The translations under genes were made by a program, and so were the position numbers. Of a stretch of 64,000 nucleotides of DNA, positions 35,588 to 44,257 are shown piece by piece. The stretch comes from JAIBAJ01 sp965284645. Its GTDB lineage: Bacteria; Bacteroidota; Bacteroidia; JAIBAJ01. Below the pieces are notes generated by a model. It ran no database searches, was not told where the DNA came from, and saw only the letters and a program-made list of their open reading frames with translations. Position 1 is the stretch's first letter. Each line of letters begins with the position of its first letter. Where the stretch lies: contig OZ260106.1 of assembly GCA_965284645.1 (NCBI GenBank), positions 3,782,001 to 3,846,000 on the forward strand. Direction: 5' to 3'.

Positions 35588-37048
35588 TTATCCTACACTT
35601 CCTTCCAAACTAATGGACAGTAATTTTTGAGCTTCCACGGCAAATTCCATGGGTAATTGGTTCAATACATCCCTGCAATATCCGTTTACGATGAGGGCTA
35701 CAGCTTGTTCATTGCTCAAGCCACGTTGTTTGCAATAAAAGATTTGGTCTTCGCCAATTTTGCTGGTTGTAGCTTCGTGTTCCACCTTACAGGATTTATT
35801 ATTTACCTCGATGTAAGGGAAAGTATGTGCGCCGCATTTATCGCCCAAAAGCAAGGAATCGCATTGACTGAAATTTCTACTAAAATCGGCCTTTTTCGAC
35901 ATTCTTACCAAGCCTCTGTAGCTATTGTTGCTATGTCCGGCCGAAATACCTTTACTTACGATGGTACTTTTGGTATTCTTACCGAGGTGGATCATTTTGG
36001 TCCCGGTATCGGCTTGTTGGTAATTATTGGTCACGGCAACGGAGTAAAATTCTCCGATGCTATAATCTCCTTTAAGGATCACCGAAGGGTATTTCCAGGT
36101 AATAGCCGAACCAGTTTCAACTTGCGTCCATGATATTTTTGAACGTTCACCAAGGCAGATACCACGTTTTGTAACGAAGTTATAGATCCCTCCTTTTCCT
36201 TCTTTATCGCCGGGGTACCAATTTTGCACCGTACTGTATTTGATTTCACCGGCTTTATGGGCAACGAGTTCTACAACCGCGGCATGCAATTGGTTTTCAT
36301 CCCGTTGAGGCGCAGTGCATCCTTCCAAATAACTTACATAAGCTCCTTCATCAACAATAAGCAAGGTACGTTCGAATTGTCCGGTACCAGCAGAGTTTAT
36401 GCGGAAATAAGTACTAAGTTCCATTGGACAACGAACACCTTTTGGCACATAGCAAAAAGAGCCATCCGAAAAAACGGCAGCGTTTAAAGCGGCGTAATAA
36501 TTATCGGTAAATGGCACCACAGAACCAAGGTATTTTTTTACCAAATCAGGATGTTCGTGAACGGCTTCACTAAAAGAACAGAATATAATTCCTTTCTCGG
36601 CCAAGGTTTCTTTAAAGGTTGTCTTAACTGAAACCGAATCAATAACTGCATCGACTGCAATATTGGATTTCACCCCGGATAGTCTTTTTTGTTCTTCTAA
36701 GGAAATGCCTAATTTTTCGAAAGTCTTGAGCAATTCTGGATCAACTTGGTCAAGGCTTTCTAGCTCAGGTTTTGCCTTCGGGGCAGCATAGTAAATAATA
36801 TCTTGGAAATTTATGGTAGGATATTGAACATGAGCCCAAGAAGGTTCTGTAAGTTTTTCCCAATGGCGGAAGGCCTTGAGACGGTATTCGAGCAGCCATT
36901 CTGGTTCTTTTTTCTTGGCGGAAATTAGACGAACAGTATCCTCATTCAAACCTTTTGGAACAATTTCCATTTCGATGGAAGAGCTCCAACCGTACTTATA
37001 ATCGGAGGAAGTTACTTCCTCAATAATATCTTGTGACATAGTGTTCAA
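35588..37048 (-). CDS. sufB: Fe-S assembly scaffold subunit SufB
   Basis: 486 aa (483 if the second Met at 37039, MSQDIIEEV, is used). SufB is the scaffold subunit on which the cluster is built. Family segments are YAALNAAVFSDGSFCYVPKG, LEGCTAPQRDENQLHAAVVE and the C-terminal EHEATTSKIGEDQIFYCKQR with RGLSNEQAVALIVNGYC. Most of the surrounding operon is ordered A-B-C-D-S-E-T. Confidence 0.97.
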   Translation of the reverse strand: MNTMSQDIIEEVTSSDYKYGWSSSIEMEIVPKGLNEDTVRLISAKKKEPEWLLEYRLKAFRHWEKLTEPSWAHVQYPTINFQDIIYYAAPKAKPELESLDQVDPELLKTFEKLGISLEEQKRLSGVKSNIAVDAVIDSVSVKTTFKETLAEKGIIFCSFSEAVHEHPDLVKKYLGSVVPFTDNYYAALNAAVFSDGSFCYVPKGVRCPMELSTYFRINSAGTGQFERTLLIVDEGAYVSYLEGCTAPQRDENQLHAAVVELVAHKAGEIKYSTVQNWYPGDKEGKGGIYNFVTKRGICLGERSKISWTQVETGSAITWKYPSVILKGDYSIGEFYSVAVTNNYQQADTGTKMIHLGKNTKSTIVSKGISAGHSNNSYRGLVRMSKKADFSRNFSQCDSLLLGDKCGAHTFPYIEVNNKSCKVEHEATTSKIGEDQIFYCKQRGLSNEQAVALIVNGYCRDVLNQLPMEFAVEAQKLLSISLEGSVG

Positions 37049-37081
37049 AATCCCAATTCAAACGAACTGGATGACAGACGT

Positions 37082-37408
37082 TTATACTGCAAAACTTTCT
37101 CCACAACCACAGGTTCTGGAAGCATTGGGATTATTAAAAGTAAAGCCTTTTCCATTGAGGCCACCTGAATAATCCAATTCGGTTCCAATGAGGTAGAGGA
37201 AACTGCGCTTATCAACGACAATTTTCACACCCTTATCTTCGAACACTTGGTCTTCCGGTTTTAGAGCCGTATCGAAGGTTAATTTATAATTCAGGCCACT
37301 ACAGCCACCACTTTCAACTCCAACACGGATAAAGCTTCCAGAGGCTGCACCTTCTTCGGCGAGAACACTAACTATTTTGTTTTTTGCACTTTCGCTAACG
37401 GTAATCAT
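37082..37408 (-). CDS. A-type Fe-S carrier (SufA/IscA/HesB family)
   Basis: 108 aa. The three cluster-binding cysteines are in GGCSGLNYKL and the C-terminal TCGCGESF. It accepts clusters from SufBCD and hands them to apoproteins. It is the first gene of the operon, so the promoter and operator at 37459-37496 probably control all seven genes. Confidence 0.95.
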   Translation of the reverse strand: MITVSESAKNKIVSVLAEEGAASGSFIRVGVESGGCSGLNYKLTFDTALKPEDQVFEDKGVKIVVDKRSFLYLIGTELDYSGGLNGKGFTFNNPNASRTCGCGESFAV

Positions 37409-37458
37409 GGATAGAAATTTTACTTATTTATAATAATTCTAAATAAGAATTTACAGTG

Positions 37459-37466
37459 CAAAGATA
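37459..37466 (-). promoter_or_regulatory. suf operon promoter (-7 TATCTTTG)
   Basis: On the minus strand TATCTTTG matches TAnnTTTG. A -33 TTG lies at 37484-37486 with a 17-base spacer, the standard Bacteroidota sigma layout. It is 51 bases before the first suf start. Confidence 0.7.
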
Positions 37467-37471
37467 CCACA

Positions 37472-37496
37472 AAAAAGGTACTGCAATAACCTTTTT
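37472..37496. promoter_or_regulatory. Operator-like inverted repeat over the suf promoter
   Basis: AAAAAGGT (37472-37479) and ACCTTTTT (37489-37496) form an exact 8-bp inverted repeat around a 9-base centre. It covers the spacer and -33 of the suf promoter, so a dimeric repressor bound here would block it. An Rrf2/IscR-type or metal regulator is plausible, but none is encoded in the window. Confidence 0.55.
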
Positions 37497-37751
37497 AGAA
37501 AATTTACCAAAAAGGTATGAGTCGTTGCTTAGAACTTTATTTACTCAAAATTCAACATTAGAAGGATGTTAGATTCTGAACAATTTGATTTGGTTGGGTT
37601 TGCCTTGATCATGAACTTGTTTTCTAAAGAATAAAAACAAATTGATTAGCAGCCAGTTGAGTATTCAAACATTCTAGAGGATCGGCCTTAGTTAATTTTT
37701 GCTAATGTTCATAATCCAAAAAATTACCATAATAAGGTATCAAAATTTACT

Positions 37752-37759
37752 TACCTTTG
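37752..37759 (+). promoter_or_regulatory. -7 promoter box (TACCTTTG)
   Basis: Matches TAnnTTTG, 25 bases before the T9SS gene at 37785. A TTACCATAATAAGGTAT inverted repeat (37725-37741) lies just upstream. Confidence 0.6.
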
Positions 37760-37784
37760 CAAACTTCAATAATTAAAAACAAAC

Positions 37785-38954
37785 ATGAAAAAAATTTTTA
37801 CTAGCATTCTTTCAGTTGCAATTACCGCAACGGTATTTGCTCAAGTAGGTCCACCATCACCTTGCACACCAAACCTTGCCGGTCCAGGTGGAGACATTGT
37901 ACCTGACACTATTAACAATTTAGCACCAGCTACCGTTGGAACAGCTTACAACAGTGTTATTCAGGTTTACGTACCTTCTGACACCATTGTACCACCATTG
38001 GGCAATTTGGAAGTTCAAGATTTTACTTTAGACAGCATTGGAGGTCTTCCAGCTGAATTTGGTTATTTATCAAGTCCAGAAACAGGCGTATTCCCAGGTG
38101 GTTCAGCTGCTTGTATTTTGTTGGCTTCAACTGGCAACGTAACTTCAGCTCCTGGCACCTACCCTTTAACTGTTTATATCACTGCAACGGTAGTTACTCC
38201 TTTTGGTCCAGTTCCTCAAGGTTCTACTCTTACTGGTTACAACATTGTAATTAATGCAGGTGGTTCAGTAGGCTGTACTCCAAATTTAACTGGTCCAGGT
38301 GGCGATATCGTTCCTGACACCCTTATCAATTTGGCTGTTGCAACTCAAAACTCTTCTTACTCTTCTACTATCCAAGTTTATGTACCAACTGATACAGTTG
38401 TTGCACCTCTTGGTCAATTGCAAATTCAAGATTTCACTTTGGATAGCATTGGTGGTCTTCCAGCTGAGTTTTCTTACTCTTCAAACCCAGCTTCAGGTGT
38501 ATTCCCAGGTGGATCAGCTGCTTGCTTGGATTTAACTGCTGCTAACGTAACTTCACCAGTAGGAACTTACCCATTGACTGTTAACGTTACTGCTACTGTT
38601 GTAACTCCTTTCGGTCCAGTTCCTCAAGCTTCTGTTATCAATGGTTACAAAATCATTATCCAAGGTCCAATTGGTTACATCACTTACGATGCTAATTCAT
38701 TCGGTATCATGGCTAACTTCCCAAACCCAGCTACTGAAAACACGACTATCCTTTTCGGTTCTGACAAAAACACTGCAGTTAGTTTGAACGTTTACAATGC
38801 TATTGGCACTTTGGTTCATTCAGCTAAAATGAATGCTACCCAAGGTCAAAATTCATTTGCAGTTAGCACTTCTAACTTTGCTAACGGAAACTACATCTAC
38901 ACTTTGTCTAACGGCAACGCAGTAGTTAGCGGCAAATTCATTGTAATAAAATAA
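37785..38954 (+). CDS. T9SS type A cargo protein with duplicated domain
   Basis: 389 aa. The signal peptide ends TVFAQ. Two ~130-residue repeats follow (~24-160 and ~163-295), each starting CTPNL(A/T)GPGGDIVPDT and containing VQDFTLDSIGGLPAEF and VFPGGSAAC, and ending TVVTPFGPVPQ. The second has drifted only slightly, so the duplication is recent at protein level. The T9SS sorting domain closes the protein (MANFPNPATENTTILFGSDK to ASGKFIVIK-like end). Codon use is as biased as in the 4325 gene. A terminator follows. Confidence 0.9.
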   Translation: MKKIFTSILSVAITATVFAQVGPPSPCTPNLAGPGGDIVPDTINNLAPATVGTAYNSVIQVYVPSDTIVPPLGNLEVQDFTLDSIGGLPAEFGYLSSPETGVFPGGSAACILLASTGNVTSAPGTYPLTVYITATVVTPFGPVPQGSTLTGYNIVINAGGSVGCTPNLTGPGGDIVPDTLINLAVATQNSSYSSTIQVYVPTDTVVAPLGQLQIQDFTLDSIGGLPAEFSYSSNPASGVFPGGSAACLDLTAANVTSPVGTYPLTVNVTATVVTPFGPVPQASVINGYKIIIQGPIGYITYDANSFGIMANFPNPATENTTILFGSDKNTAVSLNVYNAIGTLVHSAKMNATQGQNSFAVSTSNFANGNYIYTLSNGNAVVSGKFIVIK

Positions 38955-38973
38955 TTACAACAATTATTTGTGC

Positions 38974-39006
38974 AAAAAGCCTCTCGATTTTTCGAGGGGC
39001 TTTTTT
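38974..39006 (+). terminator. Rho-independent terminator
   Basis: AAAAAGCCTCTCGA / TCGAGGGGCTTTTTT with a TTTT loop and a T run. It closes the T9SS gene. The design is nearly the same as the terminator at 5154. Confidence 0.9.
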
Positions 39007-39014
39007 GTTTGTTG

Positions 39015-39022
39015 TACTTTTG
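39015..39022 (+). promoter_or_regulatory. -7 promoter box (TACTTTTG)
   Basis: Matches TAnnTTTG, 17 bases before the ATG at 39040 and directly after the terminator; it probably drives the oxidase genes. Confidence 0.6.
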
Positions 39023-39039
39023 CACCAAATTAATTGTAT

Positions 39040-39753
39040 ATGTATACCGCTAAGGAAAAAGAAGAAACGAGGAAGAAGGCAGCGAAACCCCTCTTATGGC
39101 TTGGAATTATTAGTATCATCATGCTTTTTGCAGGACTTACCTCCGGCTATGTAGTGGTGCAAGGTGACAACTTTTGGGTGAGTGCGCCCTTGCCTCAATT
39201 GTTTTGGGTAAGTACTGGCGTCATTCTCTTAAGCAGTGCCTCTTTAATTTATGCAATTCGTTCCGTTCGCAAAAACGACCAACAGGGGCTAAAACTAGGC
39301 TTGATAATTACCTTTGTTTTAGGTTTGGCCTTCAGTGCCACTCAGTATTATGCTTGGAAACAAATGATCGGAACAGGGAATTTCCTTGCCGGGAAAATTT
39401 CTGATCTAAAAGGTAATTTTGGAGTAGATTACACGGTCAAAGTGCAAGGCGAAGTCCTACTATTCAATGATGGACATTATTATGGACCAAATGATGTAGA
39501 ACTAAAAAAGCCATTAGACGAAAAAATTAACCAGGCCTTTAATGTATCAAGTGGCTTCAAGTACATCCTTTCAGGACTTCACTTGGCTCACTTAGGGGGA
39601 GGACTAATTTATCTGTTAATCGTACTTTTCAGAGCCTTCCGCCAAAGATACAATGCCAATTACCTCCTAGATCTTGAATTATGCGGAATGTATTGGCACT
39701 TTCTGGATATTTTGTGGATATATTTATTCGCCTTTTTGTATTTCATTCAGTAA
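39040..39753 (+). CDS. Cytochrome c oxidase subunit III-family protein (first copy)
   Basis: 237 aa from the ATG at 39040. Five membrane segments are visible, including PLLWLGIISIIMLFAGLTSG, LGLIITFVLGLAFSATQYYA and the terminal MYWHFLDILWIYLFAFLYF typical of subunit III. A ~50-residue soluble insertion (KISDLKGNFGVDY to NQAFNVSSG) separates helices 3 and 4. The GLHLAHLGGGL segment is the usual HxxH-like site. It helps assemble and stabilise the haem-copper oxidase. Confidence 0.9.
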   Translation: MYTAKEKEETRKKAAKPLLWLGIISIIMLFAGLTSGYVVVQGDNFWVSAPLPQLFWVSTGVILLSSASLIYAIRSVRKNDQQGLKLGLIITFVLGLAFSATQYYAWKQMIGTGNFLAGKISDLKGNFGVDYTVKVQGEVLLFNDGHYYGPNDVELKKPLDEKINQAFNVSSGFKYILSGLHLAHLGGGLIYLLIVLFRAFRQRYNANYLLDLELCGMYWHFLDILWIYLFAFLYFIQ

Positions 39754-39834
39754 TATCGCTAATATTGCGCCGAAATTTAGAATTTTAGTATTTTAATTCA
39801 TTAAACCAATCACAATCTTAAGGACAAAGCTACA

Positions 39835-40572
39835 ATGAGTCACGGACATGCAGCAGTAAACAAGCCAACCGGCACCACACCTTGGGGCGGAGGCATTTCA
39901 CCATTTAACATCAGTTACGGAAAAATGATGATGTGGTTTTTCCTGATTTCTGATGCCTTTACATTTTCTGCCCTTGTAACAGCCTATGGTTACATGCGTC
40001 ACAAGTATGCAGATAATTGGCCTCTAGCAGGGGATGTTTTTACCCACTTCCCTTATTATGAAGGACATATCGAGTTGGCTTATGTGGCATTTATGACTTT
40101 CGTTCTGATTGCTTCATCCGTAACGATGGTATTAGCTGTTGAAGCTGGTCACCGGATGGATAAAAAAGGCGTATTGTTTTGGATGGCACTAACCATTGTA
40201 GGAGGATTAATTTTCGTTGGGTCTCAGGCTTGGGAATGGTACCACTTTATTCATGGAACTGAACATGGTGCTTTACGCAGCGTATGGGACGAAGATGCTG
40301 GTGCCTGGGTTGAAAAAGTTATTTATGGCGCTAATTTGTCACACAACGAATACGGCCATCCACTTTTTGCCGACTTCTTTTTCTTTATTACAGGATTCCA
40401 TGGATTCCACGTTTTCTCGGGAGTTGTTATCAATTTCATCATTTTCCTAATGGCGTGGAATGGCACCTTCGAAAAAACAGGTCACTATGAAATGGTTGAA
40501 AAATCAGGTTTGTATTGGCACTTTGTGGATTTGGTTTGGGTATTCGTATTTACCTTCTTCTATCTAATTTAA
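39835..40572 (+). CDS. Cytochrome c oxidase subunit III (second copy)
   Basis: 245 aa. Helices include MMMWFFLISDAFTFSALVTA, LAYVAFMTFVLIASSVTMVL, VLFWMALTIVGGLIFVGSQA and the C-terminal GLYWHFVDLVWVFVFTFFYL. The ITGFHGFHVFSGVVINF segment is the family core. The N-terminus is His/Gly-rich (MSHGHAAVNKPTGTTPWGGG). Paired subunit III genes followed by subunit IV and SCO are a common Bacteroidota oxidase arrangement; subunits I and II are not in the window. Confidence 0.93.
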   Translation: MSHGHAAVNKPTGTTPWGGGISPFNISYGKMMMWFFLISDAFTFSALVTAYGYMRHKYADNWPLAGDVFTHFPYYEGHIELAYVAFMTFVLIASSVTMVLAVEAGHRMDKKGVLFWMALTIVGGLIFVGSQAWEWYHFIHGTEHGALRSVWDEDAGAWVEKVIYGANLSHNEYGHPLFADFFFFITGFHGFHVFSGVVINFIIFLMAWNGTFEKTGHYEMVEKSGLYWHFVDLVWVFVFTFFYLI

Positions 40573-40612
40573 CTTCTTCAATTGTAATTCCTTTTATCTC
40601 AATAAAAAAAAC

Positions 40613-41092
40613 ATGAGCCACGAAAGAGACGACGTTTACGAGTATTCCTTAGATACTCACCACGATGAAGCAACCGGTAAAAAGGTTCGCCAAAAAATAT
40701 ACCTTGTACTTTTTGTTTTATCTGCCATTACCATTTTAGAGGTAGGTTTAGGTTTCAAATTTTCCAGAGTAGAGGGAATGAAAGAAACCCTTAAATGGAT
40801 TTTCATTGTCTTAACCTTAGCCAAAGCTGCCGGTATTGTTTTGTATTTCATGCACCTTGGTGATGAAAAGAAATCCTTCCGACAAATTATTTTGGGTTCG
40901 TATGGGGTTTTAGTGGCTTACCTTATTTATATCTGTCTGGTTGAAGCTACTTACAACGGAAGTCATAAATCAGGAATTGAGATTAACTACAAAGCCTTAA
41001 ATGAAGCAACACCAGCTCCTGCACATGGTCATGGCGAAGCACATGGAGGTGAACATGCAACTGAAAACCATGAAGGTGGAGAGCACCATTAA
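40613..41092 (+). CDS. Cytochrome c oxidase subunit IV-family protein
   Basis: 159 aa. Three membrane segments (IYLVLFVLSAITILEVGLGF, WIFIVLTLAKAAGIVLYFMH, ILGSYGVLVAYLIYICLVEA) match the prokaryotic subunit IV fold. The tail is His/Glu-rich (PAHGHGEAHGGEHATENHEG), which could bind copper or zinc; that is inference. It is followed by a hairpin terminator before the SCO gene. Confidence 0.9.
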   Translation: MSHERDDVYEYSLDTHHDEATGKKVRQKIYLVLFVLSAITILEVGLGFKFSRVEGMKETLKWIFIVLTLAKAAGIVLYFMHLGDEKKSFRQIILGSYGVLVAYLIYICLVEATYNGSHKSGIEINYKALNEATPAPAHGHGEAHGGEHATENHEGGEHH

Positions 41093-41110
41093 GTCCATTT
41101 AAACATTCTT

Positions 41111-41152
41111 AAATCCAATAAATGTTCATCGGAATGTTTATTGGATTTTTTT
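41111..41152 (+). terminator. Rho-independent terminator between subunit IV and SCO
   Basis: AAATCCAATAAA (41111-41122) pairs with TTTATTGGATTT (41137-41148), followed by a T run. It probably limits but need not abolish read-through into the SCO gene. Confidence 0.8.
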
Positions 41153-41165
41153 ATTCCAGAATACC

Positions 41166-41873
41166 ATGAAATTTACAACAAAGGCCCTTATACTTTTTGG
41201 CCTCTTATTATTACCATCTATCCTTTATTTATTTCTAACCACCGGCAAACATAATTTTGTTCACCTTCCTATTTTTTATCCAGAAGGGGTTAAGGATACC
41301 GTAATTAAAGGGAAAAAGCAAACCGATACGCTTTACCATACTATTCCTGATTTTAAATTATTGGACCAAACAGGCAAAACGTTTTCCCAAGCTGATCTTT
41401 ACGATAAAATTTATGTAGCCAATTTTTTCTTTACAACCTGTCCAAGTATCTGTAAGGATATGGCGGCACAAATGGTTCGAGTACAAGAGAATTTCAAGAA
41501 CTTTCCAGGGTTCGCCATCGTTAGTCATAGTGTTGACCCAGAAAAAGATACGCTCGAAGCACTAAAGGACTATGCCAAAATGGTGGGAGCGAATGATACG
41601 ATTTGGCACTTGTGCACAGGAAATAAAGAAGAAATATATAAGCTAGGCATTAATGACTACAAATTACCAGCCCAAGAAGATGCCTTGGCCCCAGGCGGTT
41701 TTTTGCATAGCGAATATATGGTCTTGGTAGATAAAGACAAACGCATTCGTGGATACTATGATGGCACAAAAACAACGGAGGTAAACCGGATGATGGAAGA
41801 TATTAAAGTGCTAATGGCTGAATACCAATTGGAGTTAAAGGAGAATAAATGGCTAAATAAAGAGAAAAGTTAA
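41166..41873 (+). CDS. SCO-family copper chaperone
   Basis: 235 aa. One N-terminal membrane anchor (ALILFGLLLLPSILYLFL) and a thioredoxin-fold domain. The copper-binding CxxxC is in TTCPSICKDM, and the third ligand His is in GFLHSEYMVLVD. SCO proteins load copper into the CuA site of oxidase subunit II. Position after the oxidase genes supports that role. Confidence 0.93.
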   Translation: MKFTTKALILFGLLLLPSILYLFLTTGKHNFVHLPIFYPEGVKDTVIKGKKQTDTLYHTIPDFKLLDQTGKTFSQADLYDKIYVANFFFTTCPSICKDMAAQMVRVQENFKNFPGFAIVSHSVDPEKDTLEALKDYAKMVGANDTIWHLCTGNKEEIYKLGINDYKLPAQEDALAPGGFLHSEYMVLVDKDKRIRGYYDGTKTTEVNRMMEDIKVLMAEYQLELKENKWLNKEKS

Positions 41874-41908
41874 CCATAAATTTACTAAACTTGCAGCAAT
41901 ATTGAACC

Positions 41909-42541
41909 ATGAGAAAATTAAGCCTTCTTTCATTTGCCCTTCTTTTCGGAGTAATATCAAATGCACAAAATTTTTGTGGATCACTTACCATGACCATTTC
42001 AAAGGATGGGAAAGCAGCCCCAGCAACCATGTACCTTTGTGAGGGCAACTTTTTGGTTCGCTATGAGTTGGATGCAAATGGTCAAAAAAGCAAGGTTGAT
42101 TACCTTGTACTGGCCTCAGGGAAAAAATACATGAAGTACGACTTAATGGGCAAAGAACTAGGCGTTGAGCTATCTGATGCTGATGTAAAATCAAATTTAT
42201 CGGTGGCTAAAGTGGCCAAAACAGGTGAAAAAAATCAAATTCAAGGATTCGAATGTGAACTTGTAAAAATTCAAGGTTCGGATGGAAATATTACCGAAGC
42301 TTGGATTGCCGAAAATGGCCCAGTAGATTTTGGCCAATTTTCTTCCATTTTAAAAGATGATGCTTCAGCCTTGGCTATCGCTAAATTAGGCATCAAAGGA
42401 CTACCACTAAAATCGTCAACAAAGGATAAAAATGGCTTTGAAGTTAGTTCCTTCAGCATAGATGGCCTTCAAAACAGCCCTTTTGATAAAACAATATTTG
42501 AGGCTCCAAAGGTTTTGACACCCAAAAGCCAAGTCAAATAA
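41909..42541 (+). CDS. DUF4412-like secreted protein
   Basis: 210 aa. A signal peptide (SFALLFGVISNAQ) precedes a beta-rich domain that resembles DUF4412: YELDANGQKSKVDYLVLASG, IQGFECELVKI, and TEAWIAEN. No sorting domain is present, so it is likely periplasmic. The role is unknown. It is separated from SCO by 35 bases. Confidence 0.75.
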   Translation: MRKLSLLSFALLFGVISNAQNFCGSLTMTISKDGKAAPATMYLCEGNFLVRYELDANGQKSKVDYLVLASGKKYMKYDLMGKELGVELSDADVKSNLSVAKVAKTGEKNQIQGFECELVKIQGSDGNITEAWIAENGPVDFGQFSSILKDDASALAIAKLGIKGLPLKSSTKDKNGFEVSSFSIDGLQNSPFDKTIFEAPKVLTPKSQVK

Positions 42542-42586
42542 TCCTTAAATCTTCTTAATCTCCTCTCTCTTCCTGTAACTAGATTG

Positions 42587-42594
42587 TACCTTTG
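42587..42594 (+). promoter_or_regulatory. -7 promoter box (TACCTTTG)
   Basis: Matches TAnnTTTG and ends 5 bases before the msrA ATG at 42600, implying a very short leader. Confidence 0.6.
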
Positions 42595-42599
42595 TTTCA

Positions 42600-43220
42600 A
42601 TGAAAGGTAAAAGTCTTGTTATTGCGAGTTTTGTTTTTCTCCTTTTTCCGATTTCCTCTTGCGGACAGGAAACAAAAGTCACTACTAAAAATAAAAATAC
42701 TATGGAAACAGCAACCTTCGGTTCTGGATGTTTTTGGTGCGTAGAAGCCATCTTTCAAATGGTAAATGGTGTGGTGAAGGTAGAAAGTGGTTACAGTGGT
42801 GGAACTGTGGCCAATCCTACCTATGAGCAAGTTTGTTCAGGAACAACAGGCCATGCGGAGGTTTGTCAAATCACCTATGACCCCAATAAAGTAAGCTATA
42901 CCAAGTTGTTAGAAGCTTTTTGGACTAGCCATGATCCTACTACCTTGAATAGGCAAGGGAATGATTCTGGAACCCAATACCGTTCGGCTATATTCTACCA
43001 CAATGCCGAACAAAAGCAATTGGCTGAGGAATACAAGGCAAAACTTGACCAATCAGGGGCATTCAGCAAACCGATTGTGACTGAAATAGTTCCATTTACT
43101 ATTTTTTATAAAGCCGAGAACTACCACCAAAATTACTTTAATTTAAACGGAAATCAACCGTATTGCAGTTTTGTAATTGCGCCCAAGGTTGAAAAGTTCA
43201 AAAAGGTTTTTAAACAATAA
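42600..43220 (+). CDS. msrA: Peptide methionine-(S)-S-oxide reductase, lipoprotein form
   Basis: 206 aa. The lipoprotein signal ends with ISSC (Cys21), so the enzyme sits in the envelope. The MsrA domain starts ATFGSGCFWCVEA with catalytic Cys44; Cys47 is also present. Family residues follow (GYSGG, TGHAEVCQITYDP, QGNDSGTQYRSAIFY). It repairs oxidised methionine in secreted proteins. The C-terminal MsrB domain found in fused forms is absent. Confidence 0.95.
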   Translation: MKGKSLVIASFVFLLFPISSCGQETKVTTKNKNTMETATFGSGCFWCVEAIFQMVNGVVKVESGYSGGTVANPTYEQVCSGTTGHAEVCQITYDPNKVSYTKLLEAFWTSHDPTTLNRQGNDSGTQYRSAIFYHNAEQKQLAEEYKAKLDQSGAFSKPIVTEIVPFTIFYKAENYHQNYFNLNGNQPYCSFVIAPKVEKFKKVFKQ

Positions 43221-43222
43221 TT

Positions 43223-44044
43223 TTAGGCAAAGGCTTGTAAGTAAGCCCATACAAAAGGTGCTGACAGAATCACACTATCGAATCTGTCCAGTATACCACC
43301 ATGACCAGGCATGATATTGCCACTGTCCTTTACACCGAGGTGGCGTTTGAACATGGATTCAACAAAATCACCTAGTGTGCCCGTAACCATAATAATTAGG
43401 GCAACAATCAACCAATTGGTTGAACTTAATATAGGATTGTATTTACTCCAGATATAGGCAGCCGTAAGTCCGAATAATAAGCCGCCGGCAGCTCCTTCCC
43501 ATGATTTTTTGGGCGATATTCTTTCCAGGATACGATGCTTACCAAAGGTGGTCCCAAATCCGTAGGCGCCCGTATCGTTAGCCCAAATGATAATGAGGTG
43601 ACCAAGAATGATTTGGTAGGTGTATTCGTTGTATTTAAAAAAGGCCATCCAAAGAAAGAAAACCATAGGGGCTAGAAAATATAAAGCACCTAAGGCGTAA
43701 TGAGCTAGGTTCTCGATCGGCTTTTCATGATGGGATAATAATTCATAGAAAAACAATCCAAAAAACAAGGCCACTGGAATTCCTGCATATTGACCGGGAG
43801 GAATTAAAGCCAATGCCTCAAGTCCCAAAACCAAAAAGCAAGCTGCCCCAATAATACTTGGCAAGGCCACTTGAATAGGGAGTCCGGATTGACGGATCAA
43901 TGAAAAATATTCACGAAGACCAAAACCTACCAATAAAGTAAATAAAGCCACAAAGGAGTAACCGCCATAACAGATACTGCCAATGAAAAGCGTAAGAAAA
44001 ACCAGGCCTGAGGCAATTCGGGTTAGGGCGTCTTTAATGTTCAC
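43223..44044 (-). CDS. cdsA: Phosphatidate cytidylyltransferase
   Basis: 273 aa integral membrane enzyme that makes CDP-diacylglycerol from phosphatidate and CTP. The signature FKRHLGVKDSGNIMPGHGGI, ILDRFDS near the C-terminus fits the CDS pattern exactly. Eight or so hydrophobic segments precede it. The start overlaps the DUF2007-like gene by 11 bases. Confidence 0.96.
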   Translation of the reverse strand: MNIKDALTRIASGLVFLTLFIGSICYGGYSFVALFTLLVGFGLREYFSLIRQSGLPIQVALPSIIGAACFLVLGLEALALIPPGQYAGIPVALFFGLFFYELLSHHEKPIENLAHYALGALYFLAPMVFFLWMAFFKYNEYTYQIILGHLIIIWANDTGAYGFGTTFGKHRILERISPKKSWEGAAGGLLFGLTAAYIWSKYNPILSSTNWLIVALIIMVTGTLGDFVESMFKRHLGVKDSGNIMPGHGGILDRFDSVILSAPFVWAYLQAFA

Positions 44045-44255
44045 TGTTGGATTTAGATAAAATATGATGGGCAGTTAAGGCTTGAGAATCCGGTACATAC
44101 AATTCAACTTCTCCGAGCAAGTACATCGAATCTTGTTTATTCAACAGAACAACCTCGATTTGAGCATCTTCCAACAAGGATTTCATTAGTTCAGCTTGGA
44201 TGTGGTTTGCGGTTTCCGTAATTTTAATCCACTTGGTTTCAGGACCTTTGTCCAT
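44034..44255 (-). CDS. DUF2007-like signal-transducing-type small protein
   Basis: 73 aa. The pattern (WIKITETANHIQAELMKSLL, DAQIEVVLLNKQDSMYL, GEVELYVPDSQALTAHHIL) fits DUF2007 (PII-like alpha/beta fold). The function is unknown. It is located between the LUD gene (2 bases upstream) and cdsA (overlap), so all three are co-transcribed. Confidence 0.8.
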   Translation of the reverse strand: MDKGPETKWIKITETANHIQAELMKSLLEDAQIEVVLLNKQDSMYLLGEVELYVPDSQALTAHHILSKSNSEH

Positions 44256-44257
44256 GT

